DNA of 64,000 nucleotides from Pontibacterium sinense (GTDB lineage: Bacteria; Pseudomonadota; Gammaproteobacteria; Pseudomonadales; Balneatricaceae). The stretch lies in contig NZ_JADEYS010000017.1 of assembly GCF_015209595.1 (NCBI RefSeq), positions 1-64,000 on the forward strand. The letters are read 5' to 3'. This document shows, in pieces, positions 9,549 to 19,695 of this stretch; position 1 is the first letter of the stretch, and each line of letters begins with the position of its first letter. Below the pieces are notes generated by a model. It made no database searches, was not told the origin of the DNA, and saw only the letters and a program-made list of their open reading frames with translations. The position numbers were made by a program, and so were the translations under genes.

Positions 9549-9887
9549 TTAGTGCCGTTCAGACACCTGATTGATTGTGTACTTGGGAATCTCTACTACC
9601 AGATCCTCATCCGCCACAACAGCCTGACAGCTCAACCGCGATTCTGGCTCCAGACCCCATGCTTTATCCAACATGTCATCTTCCAGCTCATCAGACTCTT
9701 CCATCGACTCAAAGCCTTCACGTACAATCACATGACACGTTGTACACGCACAAGACTTTTCACAAGCGTGCTCAATCTCAATCCCATGCTGCAGCGCTGC
9801 ATCACATACAGTAATACCCGGCTCAACATCTATAACCTGACCGTCCGGGCACAGCTCTTCGTGGGGCAGAAAAATAATCTGCGGCAT
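9549..9887 (-). CDS. fdx: ISC-type [2Fe-2S] ferredoxin
   Basis: This 112-residue adrenodoxin-type ferredoxin donates electrons during cluster assembly. The [2Fe-2S] ligands follow the C-x5-C-x2-C pattern in ACEKSCACTTC (C42, C48, C51), with the fourth ligand in RLSCQ (C87). C46 is an extra cysteine that ISC ferredoxins commonly retain. Start and upstream stop overlap as TAATG with hscA, so translation is coupled. Confidence 0.96.
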   Translation of the reverse strand: MPQIIFLPHEELCPDGQVIDVEPGITVCDAALQHGIEIEHACEKSCACTTCHVIVREGFESMEESDELEDDMLDKAWGLEPESRLSCQAVVADEDLVVEIPKYTINQVSERH

Positions 9888-11770
9888 TACTTCTTCTCCT
9901 CAATCTCATCGATCGTATGCCCCTGGAGGGCTTTCTGGATCCCATGATCCATACGACGCGATGCAAAGAAATCACTTTCATTTGATAGGACAACGATACC
10001 TTTCTCGATCGCATCCGCATCATCACCATTACGTAGCGCAATAAGCTGCGACATCTCACCCAGCAACATCTCACGTTCATCCTGAGTCAGCAACTGATCG
10101 CCATCTGCTTCAATCGCCTGCTCCAGCGCAACCAACAAGCGATCAGCCTCAACTTGCTGCTCGCGCAATCGACGCCGGTTCAAATCACCTTCGGCCAGGC
10201 TATAGGAGTCCTGCAGCATTTGCGCAATCTCGCCGTCGCTCAAACCGTAGGATGGTTTAACCTGAATACTGCTTTCCACTCCTGTGGATAACTCTTTTGC
10301 CGCCACATTCAGCAGACCATCCGCATCCACCTGAAATGTCACTCTAATCTTTGCCGCACCCGCAGCCATTGGCGGTATGCCACGCAGTACAAACCGCGCT
10401 AACGAACGACAATCCTCAACCAGCTCACGCTCACCTTGCAGAACATGAATCGCCATCGCCGTTTGACCATCCTGGTAGGTCGTAAACTCCTGAGCCCGCC
10501 CCACCGGAATGGCTGTATTCCTATGCACAACCTTCTCAACCAACCCACCCATCATCTCCAAACCCAATGAGAGTGGTATTACATCCAACAGCAACATATC
10601 ACTGTCTGGCTTATTACCGGCCAATACATCAGCCTGTATCGCAGCACCTACCGCGACAACGCGGTCTGGATCGATATCGATATGTAACTCACGGCTAAAG
10701 AAACCCGATACTCTTTCTCGCACCAGCGGTACTCGAGTGGAGCCTCCCACCATAACAACATCCTTCACCTCGTCTGCATTGATGCCAGAGTCTTTCAGGG
10801 TGCGTTTACAAGCACGCAAAGTACGCGCGACCAGTTTTTCAATTAACGCATCAAACTGAGCACGACTAACAGCAACGCTCCCTTTCAGGTCAGCGTAATC
10901 CAGCTGCGCATTAACGGAATCTGCATCCGTTAATCCTTCTTTAACCTCTCGGGCCTTTTCTGTGAGGTAACGCGCCAACCCGGTATCAAGCGTATCGACT
11001 TCCAGCCCCTGCTCCTCGGCAATCCAAGTCGCAAGCGCCAAATCGAAATCATCCCCACCCAGCGCACTGTCTCCACCGGTCGCCAACACCTCGAAGACAC
11101 CTTTATTCAATCTCAGTATGGAGATATCGAAGGTACCGCCACCCAGGTCATACACCGCAATAACGCCTTCTGCGGATTCATCCAAACCATAGGCAACGGC
11201 AGCAGCCGTCGGCTCATTTAACAGTCGCAGCACCTTTATATTCGCCAAAGTTGCAGCATCTTTAGTCGCCTGACGCTGAGCCTCGTCGAAATACGCTGGT
11301 ACAGTTATAACAGCACCAACGATTTCTCCGCCCAGAGAATCTTCAGCTCTCTGTGTCAGTACACTCAGAATATCCGCAGACACCTGTACCGGGCTTTTCT
11401 GCCCAGCCACCGTAGAGATAAACGGCATGCTATTGTCGCCCGCGACAAAGCGATAAGGAGCTTCCGCACCCAATGCACGCACATCTTCTACGCCACGCCC
11501 CATCAAACGTTTAACGGATACAATGGTGTTATAGGGGTCGAATGAGGCTTTTTCACGTGCCGCTGAACCCACTTCCTGACGTCCGCAATCCAGATAGCGC
11601 ACAACCGACGGTAAAATATGCTGACCATCAGCATCAGGCAGCGTAACAGCTTCACCACTTTTCACGGTTGCAACCAGTGAGTTAGTGGTACCCAAGTCTA
11701 TACCCACAGCTAATTTATGCTGATGGGGAGCGGCACTCTGGCCGGGTTCTGCGATCTGTAACAGCGCCAT
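9887..11770 (-). CDS. hscA: Hsp70-family chaperone HscA
   Basis: This 627-residue specialised DnaK homologue drives cluster release from IscU with its co-chaperone HscB. The ATPase domain has [18 protein letters not shown] and VGGSTRVP phosphate and adenosine motifs. The substrate-binding domain and helical lid follow (about residue 400 to the end). It sits between hscB and fdx in the standard isc order. Its client recognition motif, LPPVK, is present in the IscU of this operon. Confidence 0.96.
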   Translation of the reverse strand: MALLQIAEPGQSAAPHQHKLAVGIDLGTTNSLVATVKSGEAVTLPDADGQHILPSVVRYLDCGRQEVGSAAREKASFDPYNTIVSVKRLMGRGVEDVRALGAEAPYRFVAGDNSMPFISTVAGQKSPVQVSADILSVLTQRAEDSLGGEIVGAVITVPAYFDEAQRQATKDAATLANIKVLRLLNEPTAAAVAYGLDESAEGVIAVYDLGGGTFDISILRLNKGVFEVLATGGDSALGGDDFDLALATWIAEEQGLEVDTLDTGLARYLTEKAREVKEGLTDADSVNAQLDYADLKGSVAVSRAQFDALIEKLVARTLRACKRTLKDSGINADEVKDVVMVGGSTRVPLVRERVSGFFSRELHIDIDPDRVVAVGAAIQADVLAGNKPDSDMLLLDVIPLSLGLEMMGGLVEKVVHRNTAIPVGRAQEFTTYQDGQTAMAIHVLQGERELVEDCRSLARFVLRGIPPMAAGAAKIRVTFQVDADGLLNVAAKELSTGVESSIQVKPSYGLSDGEIAQMLQDSYSLAEGDLNRRRLREQQVEADRLLVALEQAIEADGDQLLTQDEREMLLGEMSQLIALRNGDDADAIEKGIVVLSNESDFFASRRMDHGIQKALQGHTIDEIEEKK

Positions 11771-11781
11771 AAATCGTTTGC

Positions 11782-12309
11782 TCAGTCATCCAGTCGGTCT
11801 TCGAGGTTTTCAACTTCGAGCGCCAACTTCTCTAAAAACTGCATTTTTCTCACCAATGCCACCGCGGGCTCATAGGCCTGTGCGATATAGCGTTCTTCAA
11901 ACTCTATACGCAGTCGCGCTAGCATTGCCTCAACTTCTTCGGACAACTCATCGAGCGCCTCGAACGGATCAGCCTGATCCGGGATCTCTTCCAACTGCTC
12001 ACGCAGCTCCATCTGCTGCATCAAGAACACAGGATCTATCGCCACCGAGCTTTCACTCGCGGTATCAAACCCGTGTAACTTAAGAAGATACTGTGCGCGA
12101 GGCAAAGGTGTCTTGAGCGTTGTCACAGCTTCGTTCAAATAAGCCGTATATTGCTCAGACAGGCGTCGCTCTCGATCAGATAGATGGGCATGCCGATCCG
12201 GATGCAGCGTCTTTTGCAGATCTAAATATCGCTCAGACAACTTAATCGGATCGATTTGGAAGGAAACCGGCAGGGCAAACAGCTCAAAAAAATTCTTACT
12301 AATATCCAT
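11782..12309 (-). CDS. hscB: J-domain co-chaperone HscB
   Basis: This 175-residue co-chaperone delivers IscU to HscA and stimulates its ATPase. The N-terminal J domain contains the essential HPD motif (LHPDRHAH, about residue 37), and a C-terminal three-helix IscU-binding domain follows. The ATG is clear and the gene lies 11 nt before hscA. Length and order match the family. Confidence 0.95.
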   Translation of the reverse strand: MDISKNFFELFALPVSFQIDPIKLSERYLDLQKTLHPDRHAHLSDRERRLSEQYTAYLNEAVTTLKTPLPRAQYLLKLHGFDTASESSVAIDPVFLMQQMELREQLEEIPDQADPFEALDELSEEVEAMLARLRIEFEERYIAQAYEPAVALVRKMQFLEKLALEVENLEDRLDD

Positions 12310-12327
12310 TGCTCTGCCCGGTATGGA

Positions 12328-12651
12328 TTATACGTTGAAACTTTCGCCGCAACCGCATTCACTGCTTACGTTAGGGTTGTTGAATTTAAAGCCTTCATTC
12401 AACCCTTCTTTCACGAAATCCAACTCAGTACCATCAAGGTACAGCAGGCTTTTCGGATCAATGACGATCCGCACACCCTGAGACTCAAAAATCTCGTCCT
12501 CAGGTTGTTTTTCGTCTACGAACTCAAGCACGTAGGCCATACCGGAACAACCCGAAGTGCGCACACCCAAGCGAATACCAAAGCCATGCCCACGTTTTTC
12601 CAGATATCGCGCTACGTGCTGAACCGCAGCATCACTCATAGAAATTGCCAT
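12328..12651 (-). CDS. iscA: Iron-sulfur assembly protein IscA
   Basis: This 107-residue A-type carrier is involved in maturation of [4Fe-4S] proteins. The three conserved cysteines are at 35 (SGCSGMAY), 99 and 101 (SECGCGES), spaced exactly as in E. coli IscA. A second in-frame Met at residue 5 (MSDAAV) is an alternative start. It lies between iscU and hscB. Confidence 0.95.
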   Translation of the reverse strand: MAISMSDAAVQHVARYLEKRGHGFGIRLGVRTSGCSGMAYVLEFVDEKQPEDEIFESQGVRIVIDPKSLLYLDGTELDFVKEGLNEGFKFNNPNVSSECGCGESFNV

Positions 12652-12701
12652 AAATTCACATATCCCGCCGCGGCTACCAACGGTAGCAGCGGCCTCATCA
12701 G

Positions 12702-13088
12702 TTACTTCTTATCCTGCTTCTCTTTGTAGTCAGCTACAGCCGCTTTAATCGCGTCTTCAGCCAGTACGGAGCAGTGAATTTTAACCGGCGGCAACGCCAG
12801 TTCTTCAGCGATCGTTGTGTTTTTCAACTCTTCCGCCTGATCCAGCGTCATACCTTTAACCCACTCTGTTACCAGCGAGCTAGAGGCGATAGCTGAACCA
12901 CAACCGTAGGTTTTAAACTTGGCGTCTTCAATCACGCCTTCATCGCTAACTTTGATCTGCAGACGCATAACGTCACCGCAGGCAGGCGCACCCACCATAC
13001 CGGTACCGACGCTTTCGTCACCATCATTCATTTTGCCCACATTACGAGGATTCTCGTAATGATCGATTACCTGATCACTGTAAGCCAT
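12702..13088 (-). CDS. iscU: Iron-sulfur cluster scaffold IscU
   Basis: This 128-residue scaffold is where IscS-derived sulfur and iron are assembled into clusters. Ligands are C37 (APACGD), C63 (YGCGSA) and H105-C106, with D39 nearby. The HscA-recognition motif LPPVK occupies about 99-103. The start at [11 protein letters not shown] is supported by GGAGG seven bases upstream; the upstream in-frame Met would overlap iscS. The length is identical to E. coli IscU. Confidence 0.97.
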   Translation of the reverse strand: MAYSDQVIDHYENPRNVGKMNDGDESVGTGMVGAPACGDVMRLQIKVSDEGVIEDAKFKTYGCGSAIASSSLVTEWVKGMTLDQAEELKNTTIAEELALPPVKIHCSVLAEDAIKAAVADYKEKQDKK

Positions 13089-13117
13089 TGTCTGACCTCC
13101 TGATTTCTCAGCTAGAT

Positions 13118-14332
13118 TTAGTGGTGAACCCACTCTACCTTGCTAAGGTCTACACCATCTTTAAACATATCCCACAATGGAGACAGCTCACGTAACTTGC
13201 TAACTGCTTCGCGAATCTGAGCGACAGCACGATCGATGTCTTCTTCTGTAGTAAAACGTCCAAAAGAGAAACGAATGGAACTGTGTGCCATTTCATCGTT
13301 CAACCCCAGCGCACGCAGCACATAAGAAGGTTCCAGACTGGCGGAGGTACACGCCGAGCCAGAAGAAACGGCCAGATCTTTAAGAGACATCAGCAAAGAT
13401 TCACCTTCAACAAAGGCAAAACTAACATTCAGATTGCTGACTACGCGCTGCTCTTTGGAGCCATTAACAAAAACTTCTTCCATATCCGCGATGCCAGCAA
13501 GAAAACGATCACGAAGTCCGAGTGCATGTGCGTTGTCTTTTGCCAGCTCTTCTTTAGCGATACGGCAGGCTTCACCCATGCCTACAATCTGGTGAGTCGG
13601 CAGTGTACCGGAGCGCATACCGCGTTCATGACCACCGCCGTGCATCTGAGCTTCCAAACGGACACGCGGTTTACGACGCACATACAACGCACCAATACCT
13701 TTAGGTCCGTAGAACTTATGCGCTGAAAAGGACATCAGATCCACTTTGGCAGCAGAGACATCAATGTCGACTTTGCCAGCACTCTGCGCAGCATCCACAT
13801 GGAATATAATGCCTTTCGCACGTGTCAGCTCACCAATTGCCTGAATATCAGTAATGGTGCCAATTTCGTTATTCACATGCATCAGAGACACCAGAATAGT
13901 GTCTTCACGGATCGCATCAGCAACAATCTGAGGTTCAATTAAACCTTCGCTGTTTGGATCCAGATAAGTAACCTCAAAACCTTCGCGCTCAAGCTGACGA
14001 CATGTATCGAGAACAGCTTTATGCTCAATTTTAGAGGTAATAATGTGCTTGCCTTTCTTCTGATAGAAATGCGCTGCACCTTTAATTGCCAGGTTATCAG
14101 ACTCAGTTGCACCGGAAGTCCAGACGATCTCGCGAGGATCAGCAGCGATCAGGTCAGCGACCTGACGGCGAGCATTCTCTACCGCTTCTTCAGCCTTCCA
14201 GCCAAAAGCGTGTGAACGAGACGCAGGGTTACCGAAGTTACCATCCAGCGTCAGACATGCAGTCATTTTCTCAGCAACACGCGGATCTACCGGTGTAGTT
14301 GCTGAGTAATCCAGATAAATAAGCTTATTCAT
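13118..14332 (-). CDS. iscS: Cysteine desulfurase IscS
   Basis: This 404-residue PLP enzyme converts cysteine to alanine and passes persulfide sulfur to IscU, TusA, ThiI and others. The PLP lysine is K206 (SFSAHKFYG), and the catalytic mobile-loop cysteine is C328 ([10 protein letters not shown]). Both have the same numbering as in E. coli. The start [16 protein letters not shown] is family-typical, with a GGAG upstream. iscR is 22 nt upstream. Confidence 0.97.
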   Translation of the reverse strand: MNKLIYLDYSATTPVDPRVAEKMTACLTLDGNFGNPASRSHAFGWKAEEAVENARRQVADLIAADPREIVWTSGATESDNLAIKGAAHFYQKKGKHIITSKIEHKAVLDTCRQLEREGFEVTYLDPNSEGLIEPQIVADAIREDTILVSLMHVNNEIGTITDIQAIGELTRAKGIIFHVDAAQSAGKVDIDVSAAKVDLMSFSAHKFYGPKGIGALYVRRKPRVRLEAQMHGGGHERGMRSGTLPTHQIVGMGEACRIAKEELAKDNAHALGLRDRFLAGIADMEEVFVNGSKEQRVVSNLNVSFAFVEGESLLMSLKDLAVSSGSACTSASLEPSYVLRALGLNDEMAHSSIRFSFGRFTTEEDIDRAVAQIREAVSKLRELSPLWDMFKDGVDLSKVEWVHH

Positions 14333-14354
14333 TCTGCTCTCCGAGCCTTCCCCT

Positions 14355-14855
14355 CTAAACTACCGCTTCGCCAGCTTCTGCCGGGCGAGTATCGGAGCCT
14401 ACAATCATATTGTTTAACTGACGACGATCCTGCCGCTCAGCTACATCTTTCACATCTCTGCGGGCCACCAGGCTCGCGAGAGTAATATCACTCAGAAACC
14501 CGTGAATTTGAGTACTGAGGTCACACCACAAATGATGCGTCAGACAGACCTCTCCACCTTGGCAGTTCCCAGTATGCTTACAGCCTGTCGCATCAACTGA
14601 TTCATTGACCGCATCAATGACTTCTGCCACATTAATACCGGCAGGTTCACGATTTAACTGATAACCGCCGCCGGGGCCGCGAACACTGCGTACCAATTCA
14701 TTGCGGCGCAGTTTCGCAAAAAGCTGCTCAAGGTAGGACAGTGAAATCCCCTGCCTCTCAGAAATATCAGCAAGACTGATCGGTCCTTTACCTTCATGTA
14801 AAGCCAAATCCAGCATTGCAGTAACGGCGTAGCGCCCTTTAGTTGTTAATCGCAT
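14355..14855 (-). CDS. iscR: Iron-sulfur-responsive transcriptional regulator IscR
   Basis: This 166-residue Rrf2-family winged-helix regulator uses its own [2Fe-2S] cluster to sense Fe-S sufficiency and represses the isc operon. The cluster ligands C92, C98, C104 and H107 are all present. The HTH lies in about residues 26-56 ([16 protein letters not shown]). The start [11 protein letters not shown] is the standard one; the open frame upstream would cover the promoter. Two type-1 operators overlap or flank its promoter, so autoregulation is expected. Confidence 0.96.
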   Translation of the reverse strand: MRLTTKGRYAVTAMLDLALHEGKGPISLADISERQGISLSYLEQLFAKLRRNELVRSVRGPGGGYQLNREPAGINVAEVIDAVNESVDATGCKHTGNCQGGEVCLTHHLWCDLSTQIHGFLSDITLASLVARRDVKDVAERQDRRQLNNMIVGSDTRPAEAGEAVV

Positions 14856-14894
14856 AATCGTCTTCCATCGCAACCTGTCGGCGAGTGTGAGCTG

Positions 14895-14923
14895 ATTATG
14901 CAATACCCGACTAAATCAATCAA
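14895..14923 (-). promoter_or_regulatory. isc operon promoter
   Basis: On the minus strand -35 TTGATT (14918-14923) and -10 CATAAT (14895-14900) are separated by 17 nt, about 40 bp upstream of the iscR ATG. The -35 and most of the spacer lie inside an IscR operator, matching repression by holo-IscR. Confidence 0.8.
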
Positions 14924-14952
14924 CTATTAGCTTGACTATTTTTGTCGGATAA
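14903..14952 (-). promoter_or_regulatory. Two abutting type-1 IscR binding sites
   Basis: Minus-strand positions 14927 down to 14903 fit the 25-bp type-1 consensus at all but one position (half-sites ATAGTTGAT and AGTCGGGTAT). The next 25 bp (14952 down to 14928) fit less well, roughly 19 of 25 by hand, with cores CCGAC and AGTC spaced correctly. The better site covers the -35 region. In E. coli the iscR promoter also carries two type-1 sites. Affinities are not assessable by eye. Confidence 0.75.
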
Positions 14953-15017
14953 TTCAAATAAAAAGGGGCATTATTTTAACACGTTTAAAGGACCACTGGA
15001 CAGATTCACCTATTCGC

Positions 15018-15761
15018 TCACCCCAGCAGCTTCTTTTGTACCGCCTTTAGCACGCCACGCAACACATTCACTTCAACTTTATCCGGTACCGCCCGCATCA
15101 AAAGTCGGCGCATACGAGGCATCAACTGGCGTGGATTCTCAGGATCAAGGAATTCAATTTTGATCAGCGTTTCCTCTAGATGATCAAACAACCGCTCCAG
15201 CTCAGCATGATCTGCCAACTCGATATCCCAATCCGTACCCCAGGATGGCCGGTCACTCCCCCCCTTCTGATTAGCCTCCAGCTTCAACTGCTCCATGCGT
15301 AGCTCATAAGCAATCACCTGCACGGCTGCCGCGATATTCAGAGAACTGAATCCCTCAACCGATGGAATATTCACGTGGTGATGACATAGCTGAAGCTCTT
15401 CATTGGTCAAACCTCGATCTTCACGACCAAACACAATCGCCGTCTTTTGTGGTGAAGGCACAACAATCGATGCCATCTCCCTCGGATTAACCAACGGCCA
15501 TGGAATATGACGCTCACGTGCACTTGTACCCACGGCCAACTGACAGTCTGCCAACGCCTCTTCCAATCCAGACACAACGCGAGCGTTCTCCAAAATATCT
15601 AACGCTCCCGAAGCACGGGCATCCGCCACTTCACTCGGAAACTCCTTTGGAGATACCAAGCAAAGATCATCCAACCCCATATTCTTCATCGCCCTGGCCA
15701 CACCACCGATATTGCCCGGATGAGTGGTATTGACCAGAACTATACGTACCTTTTCCAACAT
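15018..15761 (-). CDS. trmJ: tRNA (cytidine/uridine-2'-O)-methyltransferase TrmJ
   Basis: This 247-residue SPOUT-family enzyme methylates the ribose of nucleotide 32 in several tRNAs. The trefoil-knot signatures are VLVNTTHPGNIGGVARAMKN at the N-terminus, IVFGREDRGLT and SLNIAAAVQVIAYEL. The ATG of MLEKVRIVL is preferred over a TTG four codons earlier because GGGA lies six bases upstream. It precedes iscR; in Pseudomonas cysE lies between the two genes but is absent here. Confidence 0.94.
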   Translation of the reverse strand: MLEKVRIVLVNTTHPGNIGGVARAMKNMGLDDLCLVSPKEFPSEVADARASGALDILENARVVSGLEEALADCQLAVGTSARERHIPWPLVNPREMASIVVPSPQKTAIVFGREDRGLTNEELQLCHHHVNIPSVEGFSSLNIAAAVQVIAYELRMEQLKLEANQKGGSDRPSWGTDWDIELADHAELERLFDHLEETLIKIEFLDPENPRQLMPRMRRLLMRAVPDKVEVNVLRGVLKAVQKKLLG

Positions 15762-15794
15762 ATCTATTCCCAAACCGGCAATCTAAAGCGCAAT

Positions 15795-15823
15795 ATTTTA
15801 ACAGAGACCCATTCAACTGTTCA
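15795..15823 (-). promoter_or_regulatory. Putative trmJ promoter
   Basis: On the minus strand -35 TGAACA (15818-15823) and -10 TAAAAT (15795-15800) are spaced by 17 nt, 34 bp upstream of the trmJ ATG. It lies in the 128-bp gap shared with divergent suhB. Confidence 0.5.
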
Positions 15824-15842
15824 GCCATCGGCCAAGCTCGGT

Positions 15843-15848
15843 TATAAT
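15843..15848 (+). promoter_or_regulatory. Putative suhB promoter (-10)
   Basis: A perfect TATAAT on the plus strand lies 41 bp upstream of the suhB ATG. No convincing -35 is visible at 17 nt (TTCAGC), so activator dependence or a weak promoter is possible. Confidence 0.45.
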
Positions 15849-15889
15849 TAGCGTTTTCCGCTCTCTAACAGTTTGTAGGTTCTAAACGC

Positions 15890-16702
15890 ATGCAACCCAT
15901 GGTTAACATCGCCCTGCGCGCAGCCCGTATCGCAGGTGAACAGATCGCGCGCTCCATTGAACGTCTCGATTTGATCAAATCCGAAGACAAAGATGTCGCT
16001 AAATTCCTGAGCGAGACCTGCAAACAGGCCGAGTCAACTGTCGTTACCACGATCCAGAAAGCCTACCCAAACCACAAAATCATTTGTGAGCACAGCGGTA
16101 CGCACGAGCCACTAAAAGAAGGTCCTAGCTTCTGCTGGCACGTTAACCCGATCGACAGCCTGTCAAACTTCTCTAACGGTCTGCCAGCCTTTGCATTCAG
16201 CATCACCGGCTACCAGAATGACCGGATTGAACACGCCATCATTTTAAACCCGCTGATTGGCGAAGAGTTCACCGCAAGCCGCGGCAGAGGTGCACAACTC
16301 AATGGTCGACGCCTGCGCGTTAGCAATCGCAAAACACTGGACGGCTCACTGATTGGCTCCGGCTTCTTCAACCGCACCAGCGACAAACCGCATTTCAACG
16401 TCCACCAGGAAATGGTAAAGAACGTTACCCTGGCTGGCGGCACACTATACAACGGCGGCTCAGCTGTACTTAACCTTGCTTATACAGCAGCCGGCCGCCT
16501 GGATGGTTTTTTCCAGCTTGGACTGCACGAAAGCGAAGTAGAAGCTGGCACCCTGTTACTACAGGAAGCAGGCGGCTTAGTTGCAGACTGCTTCGGCACC
16601 AACAAGTATCGTGAAAACGGACACGTTGTAGCCGGCAACCCAAAAATGTTTAAGGCTATTCTGCAGGGTTTACGTCCAGCACTCACCCCTGACATGCAGT
16701 AA
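15890..16702 (+). CDS. suhB: SuhB / inositol-monophosphatase-family protein with degenerate active site
   Basis: This 270-residue protein aligns along its whole length with SuhB (start MQPMVNIALRAARIAGEQI, then EEFTASRGRGAQLNGRRLRVS and the C-terminal GHVVAGN). In E. coli SuhB is both an inositol-1-phosphatase and a NusA-binding factor of the rRNA antitermination complex. Here most catalytic positions differ. The metal motif DPLDGT reads NPIDSL (residues 86-91), GEE reads CEH (66-68), the TEVD aspartate is C44, and the C-terminal WD pair is S215-E216. E67 and D89 remain. Phosphatase activity is therefore doubtful, while the fold and a regulatory role may persist. The position beside trmJ and isc genes is as in Pseudomonas. 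Confidence 0.88.
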   Translation: MQPMVNIALRAARIAGEQIARSIERLDLIKSEDKDVAKFLSETCKQAESTVVTTIQKAYPNHKIICEHSGTHEPLKEGPSFCWHVNPIDSLSNFSNGLPAFAFSITGYQNDRIEHAIILNPLIGEEFTASRGRGAQLNGRRLRVSNRKTLDGSLIGSGFFNRTSDKPHFNVHQEMVKNVTLAGGTLYNGGSAVLNLAYTAAGRLDGFFQLGLHESEVEAGTLLLQEAGGLVADCFGTNKYRENGHVVAGNPKMFKAILQGLRPALTPDMQ

Positions 16703-16716
16703 ACAAAGCATCACTA

Positions 16717-16747
16717 TAAAAAAACCGGCTATTGCCGGTTTTTTTAT
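16717..16747 (+). terminator. Rho-independent terminator of suhB
   Basis: A perfect stem (AACCGGC pairing with GCCGGTT), loop TATT and a run of seven T's on the plus strand lie 15-45 bp after the suhB stop. An A-run on the other side makes it potentially bidirectional. Confidence 0.9.
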
Positions 16748-16780
16748 GCCTGAATCCACCTCACACCCACACGAAGGCAC

Positions 16781-16810
16781 AAAAAAGCCCGGCAGATGCC
16801 AGGCTTTTTT
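16781..16810 (-). terminator. Rho-independent terminator of purA
   Basis: On the minus strand the stem AAGCCTGGCA pairs with TGCCGGGCTT (one wobble) and is followed by a run of T's, just downstream of the purA stop. Confidence 0.88.
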
Positions 16811-16830
16811 CAGAGCATCATTCGCTCTAA

Positions 16831-18150
<1,320 letters not shown>

Positions 18151-18164
18151 TTATCAATACGAGG

Positions 18165-19340
18165 TTACAGACCTTTGACGGTCCACTCACCATTTTCCAG
18201 CACCAACTCGGCACTGCTTTTCACCGCCTGATTATCACCAGACAATGCTTGAATCACCCGCACGCCTTGCGCACGCAATTCGTTAATCTTTTCTAGTAGC
18301 GCAGCATCTTCCCCCGCAGGAGCAGTAACCAAAGATACTTGAGCAACCTGCAGAGACGCCAGATCAACCAACGTCTTCAGATCTGCGCTGAACCCTGTTG
18401 CCGGACGCGCACGACCGAAATCACGACCGATATCATCATAACGACCGCCTTTCGCCAGTGCCTGCCCATACGCCGGAGTGTATGCCGCAAATACAACACC
18501 TGTGTGGTAGTTATATCCACGCAACTCACTCAGATCAAAGTACAAATCTAATTCAGGGAAGCGCTTGGCAACACGTTGTGCCAACTCTTCCAAATAAGCA
18601 ATTGCATCCAGCACATCTTCTGACGCATCAGAAAATAACACTTTAGCTTTTGCCAGCACCTCAATACCACCGTGCAAACGAGGCAATTCGGCCAGCAACT
18701 CCAACACACGCTCATCGACATCCAGCGTCTTCAGAAAACGCTCGATCTCCGGCAGCGCTTTACGCTGAAGCATGCCCTGATACTCATTTTGCTGCGCGGA
18801 TGTCATACCCGCATCAACCATCAGACCACGGAAAATACCCACATGACCGAGATCCAAACTCAATTCTTGATCAGCACCCGCTTTGTGCAAGGTCGCAATC
18901 ATCAGCGCGATAACTTCTACATCACTATCCAGCCCCGCATGACCGAACAACTCAGCACCGATCTGCAACGGATTACGTGAAGCCAGCGGCTGGGTAGAAC
19001 GCGCATGCAAGACAGAGCCGCAATAACAAAGACGACTCGCACCTTCATTACGCATGCGGTGTGCATCAATACGCGCAACCTGTGGAGTGATATCTGCACG
19101 AATACCCAAGGTATGACCGCTCAACTGATCAGTCAGCTTAAAGGTGTTGAGATCAAGTTCACCGCCTACACCCGTAAGCAATGCATCCAAGTGCTCCATC
19201 AACGGAGGCAGCACCAAGTCGTATCCCCAACTATCGAACAGATCAAGCAAACGGCGACGCATCGCCTCGATCTGGCTCGCTTCCGGCGGAAGGATCTCTT
19301 TTACACCTTCCGGTAAGAGCCAACGATCTGCCAACGCCAT
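18165..19340 (-). CDS. hisZ: ATP phosphoribosyltransferase regulatory subunit HisZ
   Basis: This 391-residue protein resembles HisRS but lacks tRNA charging. It forms the regulatory subunit of the short-form HisG complex in the first step of histidine synthesis. Class II signatures include RADITPQVARIDAHR (motif 2-like) and LRGYNYHTGVVFAAY. The ATG of MALADRWLLPEGV is chosen with GGAG six bases upstream; a TTG lies four codons before. hisG is not in the window. The hisZ-purA pairing downstream of hflKC is as in Pseudomonas. Confidence 0.93.
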   Translation of the reverse strand: MALADRWLLPEGVKEILPPEASQIEAMRRRLLDLFDSWGYDLVLPPLMEHLDALLTGVGGELDLNTFKLTDQLSGHTLGIRADITPQVARIDAHRMRNEGASRLCYCGSVLHARSTQPLASRNPLQIGAELFGHAGLDSDVEVIALMIATLHKAGADQELSLDLGHVGIFRGLMVDAGMTSAQQNEYQGMLQRKALPEIERFLKTLDVDERVLELLAELPRLHGGIEVLAKAKVLFSDASEDVLDAIAYLEELAQRVAKRFPELDLYFDLSELRGYNYHTGVVFAAYTPAYGQALAKGGRYDDIGRDFGRARPATGFSADLKTLVDLASLQVAQVSLVTAPAGEDAALLEKINELRAQGVRVIQALSGDNQAVKSSAELVLENGEWTVKGL

Positions 19341-19370
19341 GCAGTACTCCAACAGATATATAAATCGATG

Positions 19371-19568
19371 TTAATTGATCAAATACAGAATCAAGGTACC
19401 CAGCAACATACTCGCTAAGCCCATGAATCTAAGGGTTCGGTTATCCACAAGTGCCAACTGCTGTACCAAGTTACGCCATCGCTGTGGATAGAGAAAAGGA
19501 ATAACCCCCTCCAGTACCAGCATCAAGCAAAAGCCAATCGCTAACTGATGCAAAAAATCCGATGACAT
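19371..19568 (-). CDS. DUF2065 (YjeT-family) small membrane protein
   Basis: This 65-residue protein has two predicted membrane segments (about 6-26 and 45-63), joined by a short cytoplasmic loop containing YPQRWRNL. It matches the small YjeT/DUF2065 proteins encoded beside hflC and purA in many gammaproteobacteria. Its function is unknown. The start MSSDFLHQ is chosen because upstream in-frame codons lie in a terminator. Confidence 0.82.
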   Translation of the reverse strand: MSSDFLHQLAIGFCLMLVLEGVIPFLYPQRWRNLVQQLALVDNRTLRFMGLASMLLGTLILYLIN

Positions 19569-19603
19569 AGGCAGTCCGCCAGGTTTCGAAACCCCACTAA
19601 CAC

Positions 19604-19628
19604 AAAAAAACCGGGCTAAAACCCGGTT
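19604..19628 (-). terminator. Rho-independent terminator downstream of hflC
   Basis: On the minus strand stem AACCGGG/CCCGGTT with loop TTTTAG is followed by a T-run. It ends the hflKC transcript about 70 bp after the hflC stop and precedes the DUF2065 gene. Confidence 0.85.
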
Positions 19629-19640
19629 GACGTATATTAC

Positions 19641-19681
19641 CACGTAATCGCGACTATTGGAGTCCCGATTACGTGTTTTTT
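19641..19681 (+). repeat. Long interrupted inverted repeat with plus-strand T-run
   Basis: CACGTAATCG (19641-19650) pairs perfectly with CGATTACGTG (19666-19675). An inner GACT/AGTC stem lies inside, interrupted by one C-C mismatch, and TTTTTTG follows on the plus strand. It sits between hflC and the hflKC terminator. On the plus strand it is shaped like an intrinsic terminator, yet no plus-strand gene is present upstream for several kb. Confidence 0.75.
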
Positions 19682-19695
19682 GTTACCACTTTCAG

